Positions 1-6,095 of a stretch of DNA of 6,189 nucleotides are shown in pieces. Position numbers and translations under genes: made by a program. This DNA comes from an uncultured Eubacteriaceae bacterium (GTDB lineage: Bacteria > Bacillota > Clostridia > Lachnospirales > CAG-274). A model generated the notes under the pieces. It was not told the DNA's origin, did not search any database, and saw nothing but the letters and a program-made list of their open reading frames with translations. The first letter of the stretch is position 1. Every line of letters starts with the position of its first letter. Location: NCBI GenBank assembly GCA_947565475.1, contig CANOGI010000135.1, positions 1 through 6,189 of the forward strand, read 5' to 3'.

Positions 1-951
1 TATTCGGGGAAGAAGCCCTAAGTCCTCCAAAAACGTAAATAATGGAAAGAATATCGCCATAGGGGGAAGCATAACCGCCACTATCCACGCTAAAGTACGA
101 AACATTCCCTCAACTAATATTCCACGCAAAAAATGAGGAGCGCCTATATACTCAAAAAAGTGTGTTATATTTAATTCTAAATAAGAAAAAAATGCGCTTA
201 ACGCTTCCGAAGGATAATTCGCGCCAAAAATTGTAATCCACAGTATTACCGCCAACATAAAAAGCATTAAGGGTATGCCAAATTTTTTACTTAATATTAC
301 GGCGTCTATTTTTTTGTCTAAAAAACAAGAGCAGCAGCAATCTGTTTTTACTGTTAAATTATAAATTTTTTCGGCGTTAAACACGGTAGCGTTTATATTT
401 TTTTCAGGAGTGTAATTCTCAGCGTTTATATTTTTAGAGGAAATATTTTTTTGTGTTACATTTTTGAGGATTGTCTCTTTTAGTTCGTTTAATCCTTTTT
501 TACTTCTCGCGCTTGTTCCAACTACATCTATGTTTAACTCAAAGGAAAGTTTTTTTGTGTCTATTATTATATTTTTTCTTTTCGCCTCGTCTAAAAGATT
601 TAAACATAAAATTACGTTATTACATATTTTGGTTATTTGCAAAATTAAAATTAAGTTCCTTTCAAGGCAGGTAGAGTCAGCCACAATTACTATAGCGTCT
701 GTTTTATTTTCCCTTAAATAATTTACGGCTTCTTTTTCATCTGGAGATGTGGGATTTATTGAGTATATACCAGGTAAGTCAACTATTTTAAAATGGGTTT
801 CTTTATAATCATAACTTCCAACAGCGTTTCCTACGGTTTTTCCTGTCCAGTTTCCCGTATGCTGTTTTAAACCGGTAAGAGCGTTGAATACAGTGCTTTT
901 GCCTGTATTTGGGTTTCCCACAAGCGCTACTGTAAAAACTTTATTATTCAT
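1..951 (-). CDS. feoB: FeoB ferrous iron transporter, N-terminal 317 residues (C-terminus beyond the left edge)
   Basis: This encodes the GTPase-linked membrane permease for Fe(II) uptake in the cytoplasmic membrane. The frame is open from ATG at 951 to the window edge with no stop. The G domain is complete: G1 GNPNTGKST (residues 12-20), the switch I segment HTGNWTGKT (31-39), G3 DLPG (58-61), G4 NLLD (118-121) and G5 GTSAR (145-149). A linker of about 55 residues follows, ending in a cysteine cluster CCCSC (205-209). The first membrane segment begins near residue 225. The stretch at 288-317, with MLPPMAIFFPLF and LEDLGLLPR, is the conserved FeoB permease core. The linker is shorter than in FeoB proteins with a full helical GDI domain, as I recall for clostridial forms. 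The start is fixed by AAGGAGG at 959-965, seven bases upstream inside the end of feoA. Only 2 bases separate it from feoA, implying co-transcription and probable translational coupling. Tryptophan is TGG at all three positions seen. Confidence 0.96.
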   Translation of the reverse strand, partial: MNNKVFTVALVGNPNTGKSTVFNALTGLKQHTGNWTGKTVGNAVGSYDYKETHFKIVDLPGIYSINPTSPDEKEAVNYLRENKTDAIVIVADSTCLERNLILILQITKICNNVILCLNLLDEAKRKNIIIDTKKLSFELNIDVVGTSARSKKGLNELKETILKNVTQKNISSKNINAENYTPEKNINATVFNAEKIYNLTVKTDCCCSCFLDKKIDAVILSKKFGIPLMLFMLAVILWITIFGANYPSEALSAFFSYLELNITHFFEYIGAPHFLRGILVEGMFRTLAWIVAVMLPPMAIFFPLFTFLEDLGLLPRI

Positions 952-953
952 TT

Positions 954-1199
954 TTAAACCTCCTTCGGCAGGGCTACGATAATATTTTTCGTGTCCTCTT
1001 CGCGAAGAGCTATTATTGTACCTCTTATACAATAAGCTGTTGGGTCGCCGAGAGGACTTATATAAAGAGGTGTTATTTCACAGCCCTCTGTAAAGCCAAG
1101 TTCCGCAAGGCGGTCTTTATTTTTTAAGGCGGATTTTAAAGATTTAATTTTTACTGTAACGTTTAATGGAACATTATTTAATGTTATGTTAAAAGACAT
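954..1199 (-). CDS. feoA: FeoA, small SH3-like partner of the ferrous iron transporter
   Basis: This is a cytosolic protein of 81 residues, the normal FeoA size, thought to assist or regulate FeoB. The family pattern is visible: a KDRLAELGFTEGCEI segment (residues 28-42), then GDP (51-53) and YCIRGTIIALREED (56-69), which match the usual LxxLGxxxGxxI and GDPxxxxxRGxxxALR motifs. The open frame extends upstream to 1289. I chose ATG at 1197-1199 because GAGGTG (1206-1211) lies just ahead of it and because the extra 30 upstream residues do not resemble the family. It ends in TAA 2 bases before the feoB start, and the feoB ribosome binding site lies inside its last codons. Iron-responsive control (Fur or DtxR type) would be expected, but I could not find a convincing operator. 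Confidence 0.93.
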   Translation of the reverse strand: MSFNITLNNVPLNVTVKIKSLKSALKNKDRLAELGFTEGCEITPLYISPLGDPTAYCIRGTIIALREEDTKNIIVALPKEV

Positions 1200-1229
1200 C
1201 CAAAACACCTCGCTGACGTATATTTTTAA

Positions 1230-1288
1230 TATATAATTTATTTTGGCGAATTGTGTATGTCCAGGCAGGATGTTTAAAAATTTTAACA
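1230..1288 (-). promoter_or_regulatory. Candidate feoAB promoter region (weak)
   Basis: There are two weak sigma-A-like options on the minus strand. One is an extended -10, TGTTAAAAT (1280-1288), without a good -35; it is overlapped by the inverted repeat TTAAAA-N-TTTTAA (1274-1286), which could be an operator. The other is TATATA (1230-1235) with TACACA 16 bases upstream, which would give a leader of about 24 bases. Neither is close to consensus, and AT-rich sequence produces such matches by chance. Confidence 0.3.
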
Positions 1289-1430
1289 CACAAGTTATAG
1301 TTAAACCACTTGAAAATAAGCAAAAGGAGGCGAGATAAAAATTATTTTTATAAGGAAGCGAAAAGATAGCATGGCCTAAATTTTATGCTGACTGACGCTA
1401 ATATTCACACCAATTTAAAAGATTAAAACC

Positions 1431-1640
1431 GTGGGGTGCTGTCTTACACCCTGAGGGCCTTTTTAAAGGCTTGACCTAAACTTTATAACGCGAAGCTTTC
1501 GCTTTGCCGAATCTCGAAAAACGAAGTTTTTCGCAAAAGTTGGCTTACAGGCGCCCGCACTTTTTTACGGCACCTATTGAAAAAAGTTTGACAAAAACTT
1601 CTGAGCAAAACTACGTTTTGCTGTTATTTTTCATCGGACT
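1431..1640. repeat. Hairpin-rich block A, probable decayed dispersed intergenic repeat
   Basis: At least seven short inverted repeats follow each other: GGGTG/CACCC (1434-1451), GCCTTT-TT-AAAGGC (1457-1470), GCGAA-GCT-TTCGC (1490-1502), CGAAAAAC-GAA-GTTTTTCG (1515-1533), ACTTTTTT/AAAAAAGT (1559-1587), AAGTTT/AAACTT (1584-1600, an alternative to the previous one) and GCAAAAC-TAC-GTTTTGC (1605-1621). The opening GTGGGGTGCTGT followed by CACCCTGAGGGCC resembles the GGGGCGCTGCCCC / CACCC modules scattered between genes in many clostridial genomes; that resemblance is from memory. No coding potential is visible. Confidence 0.6.
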
Positions 1641-1750
1641 CACGTTAAACTAATATTAAATATCTATATTCATAATCAATAAACTCTACACATATTAAAA
1701 ACAAAAAAACACATGAAAATTTATAAAAAGCAAAAAACACTCTAACAGGA

Positions 1751-1759
1751 ATTATACCA
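1751..1759 (-). promoter_or_regulatory. Orphan extended -10 box
   Basis: The minus strand reads TGGTATAAT, a perfect TATAAT with the TGn extension. Seventeen bases upstream there is only ATACTT, a poor -35. A transcript would start near 1744 and run towards feoA about 545 bases away, through hairpin block A, with no open frame of note. It may be a relic, a chance match or the start of a small RNA. Confidence 0.3.
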
Positions 1760-1914
1760 TAAATAGAAAATTAAGTATAGAAATTTTTAAAAATAACCTA
1801 TAACAAACAAATTTTTATTAGCCTGATATGTTAAAGAATTTATTTCTTGCTTAGAACTAAAAATCCCGCGAGTCGCTATATTTATTGTCCAATATGCGCT
1901 ATCTTAAAAAAATC

Positions 1915-2038
1915 TTAGGCCTTCAGCCTAAACCTGACTTTTTGGGTCAGTACTTTTGGGTGTTCCAAAAGTCAGCTTATGCCGCCCGCCGCAGGCAACT
2001 TTTTAAAAAGGTTGGCAAAGTTCTAAACAGCGTCCCAC
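1915..2038. repeat. Hairpin-rich block B, related to block A
   Basis: Consecutive inverted repeats are TTAGGC-CTTCA-GCCTAA (1915-1931), CTGAC/GTCAG (1934-1950), ACTTTTGG-GTGTT-CCAAAAGT (1952-1972) and a near-perfect CAACTTTTT/AAAAAGGTTG palindrome with one wobble pair (1996-2014). The segment CAAAAGTCAGCTTA...GCCCGC (1966-1989) resembles CAAAAGTTGGCTTA...GCCCGC in block A (1534-1557). The end ACAGCGTCCCAC (2027-2038) is the reverse complement of the start of block A at 10 of 12 positions. The same kind of element therefore seems to be present more than once, partly in opposite orientation. Confidence 0.55.
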
Positions 2039-2150
2039 AGTCTTTAAGTTATTGCGTATGCTACATTACCCTATAGCCTGCAAAATAAAAAAACAAAAGC
2101 AGTCCTAAAATCTCTTTACTCTTTTTAAAAAGAGCTAATCTGTTTAATTT

Positions 2151-2198
2151 AAAAAAGACTGTCTTGAATTAGATTGCTAATCTCAATTCTCAACAGCC
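2151..2198 (-). terminator. Intrinsic terminator of the clpP-clpX operon
   Basis: On the minus strand, 33 bases after the clpX stop, GGCTGT (2193-2198) pairs with ACAGTC (2157-2162). The inner stem pairs GAATT with AATTC and AGATT with AATCT around an AGC loop, with a small internal loop and one bulge. Six T residues follow directly (2156-2151). Stem plus T tract, just past a stop codon and ahead of a gene-free stretch, is the classical form. Confidence 0.82.
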
Positions 2199-2231
2199 CT
2201 TTTCTAACAGGTCTAATATTATTTATAAAAA

Positions 2232-3545
2232 TTATCCAGCGTCCGCTTCCGTTCTTCTTGATTTATTTACTTTTTTCTTTTTAAGGTCAGCTGAAATATT
2301 TTTTCTGTCTTTATTATATACAATCTTTGGCTTCTCATTGTTCTCAACAACTTCTTTTGTAATAACGCATTTTTCTATAGAATCGTCAGAAGGCACGCTG
2401 TACATAATATCTGTCATAAATCCCTCAATAATAGCTCTTAGACCTCTCGCGCCTGTTTCCTGCTCAATGGCTTTTTTAGCGATAGCTTCCAAAGAGTCTC
2501 CCTCAAACTCAAGTTTTACATTATCAAGCTCAAATAAATAAGTATATTGTTTTGTAAGAGCGTTTTTGGGCTCCGTAAGAATAGAAATCAAAGCGTTTTC
2601 ATCAAGATTTGATAATGAAACAACAACTGGCATACGTCCGATAAGTTCTGGAATAAGCCCAAATTTATGCAAATCCTGAGGAACAATCTGTTTAAAAAGC
2701 TCACCGCTTTTAAGTTCCTCTTTTGTTTTAACTTCCGCGCCAAATCCTATTACTTTATTTGATATTCGCCTTTCAATAATATTTTCAAGCCCACTGAAAG
2801 CGCCTCCGCAAATAAATAAAATATTTGTGGTATCAATCTGCAAAAATCCCTGTTGGGGATGTTTTCTTCCTCATTGTGGTGTAACAGAAGCGACTGTACC
2901 CTCAAGAATTTTAAGGAGTGCCTGCTGAACTCCCTCTCCGCTTACATCCCTCGTAATTGATGGATTGTCTGACTTTCTGGCGATTTTATCGATTTCATCA
3001 ATATAAATAATACCTTTTTCAGCTCTCTCAATATTGTATTCCGCCGCCTGAATAATTTTAAGAAGAATATTCTCAACATCCTCACCGACATATCCAGCCT
3101 CTGTTAAACTCGTAGCGTCAGCGATAGCGAAAGGAACATTAAGTAACTTAGCGAGGGTTTGGGCAAGCAAAGTTTTTCCAACTCCTGTTGGTCCAATCAT
3201 AAGTATATTGCTTTTTTGAAGTTCGATGTCCTCGGAAAGCCCCCCCATGGCAATACGTTTATAGTGATTATAAACCGCGACAGACAAAGCTTTTTTAGCG
3301 TCGTCCTGACCGATGACATATTCATCCAAAGCCGCTTTAAGTTCTTGGGGTTTCGGTAAATTAAGGTCTAAATCCTCAAACTGATAATCGTTCGCGAACT
3401 CTTCCTCAAGAATGTCTGAGCATAAATCAATACATTCGTTGCAAATGTAAACGCCCGAACCGGCAATAATTTTTTTAACCTGCTCTTCCGACTTTCCGCA
3501 GAAAGAACATCTTACACCTTTTTTGCTGTCAATTTTAGTTGCCAC
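2232..3545 (-). pseudogene. clpX: clpX, ATPase subunit of ClpXP, interrupted by one in-frame TGA
   Basis: ClpX is the hexameric AAA+ unfoldase that feeds substrates to ClpP. Read through, the frame is 437 codons, close to the usual 420-425. Seen in order: zinc-binding Cys13/16/35/38, Walker A GPTGVGKT (118-125), pore-1 GYVG (151-154), Walker B DEID (183-186), the RKH loop (227-229), the ClpP-docking IGF loop (266-268), Arg304 in IGRMP as arginine finger, and the sensor 2 GARGLR (365-370). Codon 225 is TGA (2871-2873), in PQ-stop-GRKHP where the family has PQGGRKHP; one G-to-T change from GGA would cause it. It splits the gene into a 224-residue N-terminal piece (2871-3545) and a C-terminal piece open to 2232. 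No frameshift accompanies it. The start is GTG, supported by AAGGAG (3554-3559), 15 bases after the clpP stop. It could be a true nonsense mutation, a sequence error or, less likely, readthrough. The gene identity is certain; its activity is not. Confidence 0.9.
2871..2873 (-). other. In-frame TGA codon within clpX
   Basis: The minus strand reads CCA CAA TGA GGA AGA AAA CAT, giving P-Q-stop-G-R-K-H, and the family pattern resumes in the same frame directly after the TGA. The expected residue is glycine. Everything downstream to the TAA at 2232-2234 stays conserved, so the change is recent, erroneous or tolerated. Confidence 0.93.
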
Positions 3546-3560
3546 AATTTCAACTCCTTA

Positions 3561-4148
3561 TTAATTTTGAGGTTTACTTATAACGGCGTCAATTAACCCG
3601 TATTCCTTGGCCTCGTCAGCTGACATATAGTTATCTCTTTCCGTATCATTTTGAATAACGTCTAAAGGCTTACCAGTATTTTCAGAAAGCATGTGGTTTA
3701 TTTTCTTTTTAATTTTGAGAATCTGCTCCGCTTGAATTTGAATATCCGTCGCCTGTCCTCTTGCGCCTCCTAAAGGCTGATGAATCATAATCTCAGAATT
3801 AGGCAGGGCAAATCTCTTTCCTTTCGCCCCTCCAGATAATATAAAAGCTCCCATACTGGCGGCTAAACCGATGCAAATGGTAGAAACGTCAGGTTTTATA
3901 TACTGCATTGTGTCATAAATAGCGAATCCCGCCGAAACAGATCCCCCCGGACTGTTAATATAAAGATTTATGTCTTTTTCAGGATCCTCCGCCGCCAAAA
4001 ATAAAAGCTGCGCGACAACTAAATTAGCCGAAACATCGTTCACTTCCTCACCTAAGAATACAATCCTGTCCTTTAAAAGTCTTGAGTAAATATCATAAGA
4101 ACGTTCGCCTCTGTTTGTCTGATCAACAACCATAGGTACTAAACTCAT
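3561..4148 (-). CDS. clpP: ClpP, proteolytic subunit of ATP-dependent Clp protease
   Basis: This is a cytosolic serine peptidase that forms a barrel of two heptamer rings and degrades proteins delivered by ClpX or ClpC-type ATPases. The protein has 195 residues, the usual length. The catalytic triad is visible as Ser98 in GLAASMGA (94-101), His123 in MIHQP (121-125) and Asp172 in DTERDNYM (168-175). INSPGGSV (64-71) is the conserved segment lining the active site. The start is fixed by AAGGAGG seven bases ahead of ATG at 4148. It ends in TAA, and the clpX ribosome binding site follows immediately, so the two form one operon. A sigma-A-like promoter lies about 150 bases upstream. The triad and flanking motifs are intact, so ClpP should work even if ClpX does not, through another Clp ATPase encoded elsewhere. 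Confidence 0.98.
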   Translation of the reverse strand: MSLVPMVVDQTNRGERSYDIYSRLLKDRIVFLGEEVNDVSANLVVAQLLFLAAEDPEKDINLYINSPGGSVSAGFAIYDTMQYIKPDVSTICIGLAASMGAFILSGGAKGKRFALPNSEIMIHQPLGGARGQATDIQIQAEQILKIKKKINHMLSENTGKPLDVIQNDTERDNYMSADEAKEYGLIDAVISKPQN

Positions 4149-4201
4149 AAAAAAACCTCCTTAAAAGATAAAAAACTATAAATATAGAATAAAGAAATAG
4201 T

Positions 4202-4220
4202 AAATCGACAAAAACGATTT
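4202..4220. promoter_or_regulatory. Operator-like inverted repeat in the clpP leader
   Basis: AAATCG (4202-4207) and CGATTT (4215-4220) form a perfect 6-bp inverted repeat around seven A-rich bases, in the untranslated leader between the predicted clpP promoter and its ribosome binding site. It could be a repressor site or a small RNA hairpin. It does not match the CtsR heptad repeat I know for clp genes. No function can be assigned. Confidence 0.3.
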
Positions 4221-4300
4221 CTAAACCTTGAACAATATAGTCAATAAAAACGTATACAAAAAAAACTCTTAAACAGTTATCAAAGCCGCATAATAATAAG

Positions 4301-4328
4301 TTTATAAAAACATTAAGCCTCGTGACAA
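4301..4328 (-). promoter_or_regulatory. Sigma-A-type promoter for clpP-clpX
   Basis: On the minus strand, TTGTCA (4323-4328, 5 of 6 to TTGACA) is separated by 16 bases from TATAAA (4301-4306, 5 of 6 to TATAAT). The start would be near 4294, leaving a leader of about 145 bases before clpP. This is the best promoter match in the tig-clpP gap. Confidence 0.55.
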
Positions 4329-4354
4329 TACAAAAAACATACTTAAAAAATAAA

Positions 4355-4500
4355 ATCCGCCAGAATATATAAAAACCTCCGACAAAAGTACATTCTATTG
4401 AAACGGCGGTATTTAACAGCCCTCCGTATAAATAATATCCCCCTCACATTAAAGTGAGGGAAATATAATAAACTTGTTCGGAAACTTTAAATTGGCGGAT
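4355..4500. repeat. 146-base element bounded by 8-bp inverted repeats (MITE-like or structured RNA)
   Basis: ATCCGCCA (4355-4362) and TGGCGGAT (4493-4500) are exact reverse complements at the two ends. Inside lie a perfect 7-bp hairpin CCCTCAC-ATTAAA-GTGAGGG (4441-4460), a second GGCGG (4405-4409) that could pair alternatively with the left end, and two direct copies of CCTCCG (4376-4381, 4421-4426). Base composition is richer in G+C than the surrounding A-rich sequence. No transposase, no start-bearing frame and no clear target duplication are seen. It may be a small mobile element remnant or a folded RNA between tig and clpP; I cannot assign it to a named family. Confidence 0.4.
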
Positions 4501-4506
4501 AAGTAT

Positions 4507-4529
4507 AAATTTTGTCGCTGACAAAGTTT
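4507..4529. repeat. 10-bp hairpin downstream of tig
   Basis: AAATTTTGTC (4507-4516) pairs with GACAAAGTTT (4520-4529) across a GCT loop, with one wobble pair. It lies just outside the inverted-repeat element and is not followed by a T tract on either strand, so it is not a convincing terminator. It might stabilise the 3' end of the tig transcript. Confidence 0.4.
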
Positions 4530-4590
4530 AATTCTCACAGGAATGCTTGAATCTCATTATCAATAAAATTAAACAACGCATAACGGCAAA

Positions 4591-4627
4591 AAACATATTT
4601 AAGCGCTTTAAAGTCTTTCAAAAAGAC
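4591..4627 (-). terminator. Weak possible terminator of tig
   Basis: Seven bases after the tig stop the minus strand has GTCTTT-TTG-AAAGAC (4613-4627), then a short palindrome around AAGCGCTT (4601-4608) and six T residues a few bases later (about 4588-4593). The stems are short and low in G+C, and the T tract is not directly adjacent. Read-through from tig into clpP is therefore possible. Confidence 0.3.
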
Positions 4628-4634
4628 CATGAAA

Positions 4635-5918
4635 TTAGGACTCAACAGCGCTGTCAACGACAAGTTTAAGAGCTTTCTGAACTTTAAGGTCTTTAGAAAG
4701 CGCCTCCCTGTCTGAATCTCTCATAGATTTTTTAAGCTTGTCGGCTTCCATGCCATAGGCTGAAGCTACTCTCTTTATTTCCTCGTCAATCTCCTCGTCT
4801 GAGATCTCAAAATTTTCTTTCTCAGCGATAGCCTCAAGAACAAGTCTGCTCTTAACCTGACGCTCAGAAACAATTCTATAAGCTTCTCTCATATTCTCAA
4901 TACTTTGTCCCATATACTGTAAATATGCCTCAAGAGACAAACCTTGTCTTGAAATTCCCGCCTCAAATTCTCTTATCTTATTGTCAATTTCGTTTTCAAT
5001 CATAACCTGTGGAACGTCCATTTCCGCTTTTTTAACTAAAGTGTCAAGAAGCTCTTCCTGTTTCTTATCATCGGCCTCTTTTTGTTTTCTCACTAAAAGT
5101 TTAGCCATAATATCTTTTTTATATTCATCAAGAGTGTCAAATTCTGAAACATCTTGAGCAAAATCATCGTCAAGCTCCGGAAGCTCCCTAAATTTAATAT
5201 CTTTAATCTCAACTTTAAATAAAGCCGGTTTTCCGGCAAGAGTTTTCTGATGATATTCCTCTGGGAATGTAACATTTACCTCAACATCGTCGCCTATATT
5301 CTTTCCTATAAGCTGTTCCTCAAAATTGTCGATAAACGAGTGAGAACCTATCTCAAGCTCATAATCCTCGCCTTTTCCTCCCTCAAAAGCTACTCCGTCA
5401 GAAAATCCCTCAAAATCAATAACCGCGATGTCCCCATTCTGAATAGGCCTGTCGGAAACACTCAATATTCTGGCATTTTTTGTTCTTACAGCGTCGATTT
5501 GTGAATTAACATCCTCATCATCAACTTTAACTTCCTCTTTTGTATATGGCAAGCCTCTGTAATCATCAATTTTAACCTCAGGTTTTAAATAAACCTCAGC
5601 AGTAAACGTAACGCCTTCCGTATCAGAAATCTCATCAACATCTATCTCAGGTCTTGACACTACATCAAGATTATGTTCTTTAACAGCCGCATCATAAGCT
5701 TCCGGAAGAACAAAATTAAAAGCGTCGTCATAAAAAATCGCTTTACCATATTGAATCTCAATAATTTTCCTAGGAGCTTTGCCTTTTCTAAAACCTTGAA
5801 CATTTATACGATTTTTATTTTTATTGTATGAGTATTTCATACCTTCCTCAAACCTATCGGCGGAAACCGAAAAAGTGATTTTGACTTTATTTACATCAAT
5901 ATTTTCTACTGTACTCAT
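4635..5918 (-). CDS. tig: Trigger factor, ribosome-associated chaperone with peptidyl-prolyl isomerase domain
   Basis: This chaperone binds the ribosome exit tunnel and shields nascent chains. At 427 residues it has the usual full length. The N-terminal ribosome-binding domain (about 1-110) carries the signature GFRKGKAPR (42-50). The FKBP-type isomerase domain spans about 160-245, with NGDIAVIDFEG (161-171) and the FxGG-like FEGG (178-181). The rest is the helical SurA-like substrate-binding arm, rich in charged residues. No signal peptide or membrane segment is seen, as expected for a cytosolic protein. The start is supported by AAGGAGG followed by a T-rich spacer of about ten bases ahead of ATG at 5918, and by an extended -10 promoter upstream. 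The order tig - clpP - clpX is typical of Firmicutes and many other bacteria and groups folding with degradation. Confidence 0.98.
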   Translation of the reverse strand: MSTVENIDVNKVKITFSVSADRFEEGMKYSYNKNKNRINVQGFRKGKAPRKIIEIQYGKAIFYDDAFNFVLPEAYDAAVKEHNLDVVSRPEIDVDEISDTEGVTFTAEVYLKPEVKIDDYRGLPYTKEEVKVDDEDVNSQIDAVRTKNARILSVSDRPIQNGDIAVIDFEGFSDGVAFEGGKGEDYELEIGSHSFIDNFEEQLIGKNIGDDVEVNVTFPEEYHQKTLAGKPALFKVEIKDIKFRELPELDDDFAQDVSEFDTLDEYKKDIMAKLLVRKQKEADDKKQEELLDTLVKKAEMDVPQVMIENEIDNKIREFEAGISRQGLSLEAYLQYMGQSIENMREAYRIVSERQVKSRLVLEAIAEKENFEISDEEIDEEIKRVASAYGMEADKLKKSMRDSDREALSKDLKVQKALKLVVDSAVES

Positions 5919-5955
5919 TAAAAAAAATCCTCCTTAGAATATTATACATTTTATG

Positions 5956-5984
5956 ATTATAACATAACTTTTTTATCAAGTCCA
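5956..5984 (-). promoter_or_regulatory. Promoter of tig, extended -10 type
   Basis: On the minus strand, TATAAT (5956-5961) is preceded by TGT, giving an extended -10. Seventeen bases upstream is TGGACT (5979-5984), which matches TTGACA at 4 of 6. Transcription would begin near 5949, giving a short leader of about 30 bases that contains the ribosome binding site. A second TATAAT lies 9 bases downstream but would sit too close to the gene. Confidence 0.65.
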
Positions 5985-6095
5985 TAGATTTTTTCAAAAA
6001 TTTTCAATATAAACGCCGTATTTCTCAAAAATAAAATCGTTTCAAACCGCTCAAAATTTATTTAAAAGTCAATAAACTTAAAATAGTTATAAGCC

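Larger units (their letters stand above)
1200..2150. other. Gene-free stretch of about 950 bases between the clpX terminator and feoA
   Basis: I see no supportable gene on either strand. It holds weak feoA promoter candidates at its left end, a palindrome ATAAAAAT-T-ATTTTTAT (1335-1351), two hairpin-rich blocks (1431-1640 and 1915-2038), an orphan -10-like box (1751-1759), a very AT-rich middle (1640-1880) and the perfect palindrome CTCTTTTT-AAAAAGAG (2119-2134). The short open frame over 1885-2076 on the plus strand lies across the second hairpin block, starts with TTG, has no ribosome binding site and is read as an artefact. The stretch resembles a graveyard of dispersed repeats rather than a lost gene. 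Confidence 0.6.

Noticed and set aside
464..721. Plus-strand open frames of 85 and 67 codons
   Set aside because: They are antisense shadows of the feoB G domain, which has complete motifs on the other strand.
1200..1289. Longer FeoA starting at 1289
   Set aside because: The extra 30 residues have no family similarity, and a good ribosome binding site precedes the internal ATG at 1199.
1885..2076. 63-codon plus-strand open frame
   Set aside because: It starts with TTG, has no ribosome binding site, lies across hairpin block B and has a composition set by the repeat sequences.
2232..2843. Separate 203-codon gene starting at TTG (2841-2843)
   Set aside because: It is the downstream part of clpX; the TTG is an internal leucine codon with no ribosome binding site, and homology continues upstream of it to the TGA.
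4376..4426. Two copies of CCTCCG taken as the start of a repeat array or CRISPR
   Set aside because: There are only two 6-base copies, no regular spacing beyond that and no cas genes.
4126..4440. Minus-strand frame of 105 codons with no stop, running from the tig-clpP gap into clpP, very rich in Phe, Val, Ile and Leu
   Set aside because: It contains no ATG, GTG or TTG, and overlaps the clpP promoter and start. The T-rich strand simply lacks the A residues needed for stop codons.
5250..5504. Plus-strand open frame of 84 codons
   Set aside because: It is antisense to the isomerase domain of tig; no ribosome binding site or family resemblance.
5985..6095. Terminator for the right-edge gene
   Set aside because: Only short A/T stems such as TTTATT/AATAAA are present, and none is followed by a proper T tract.
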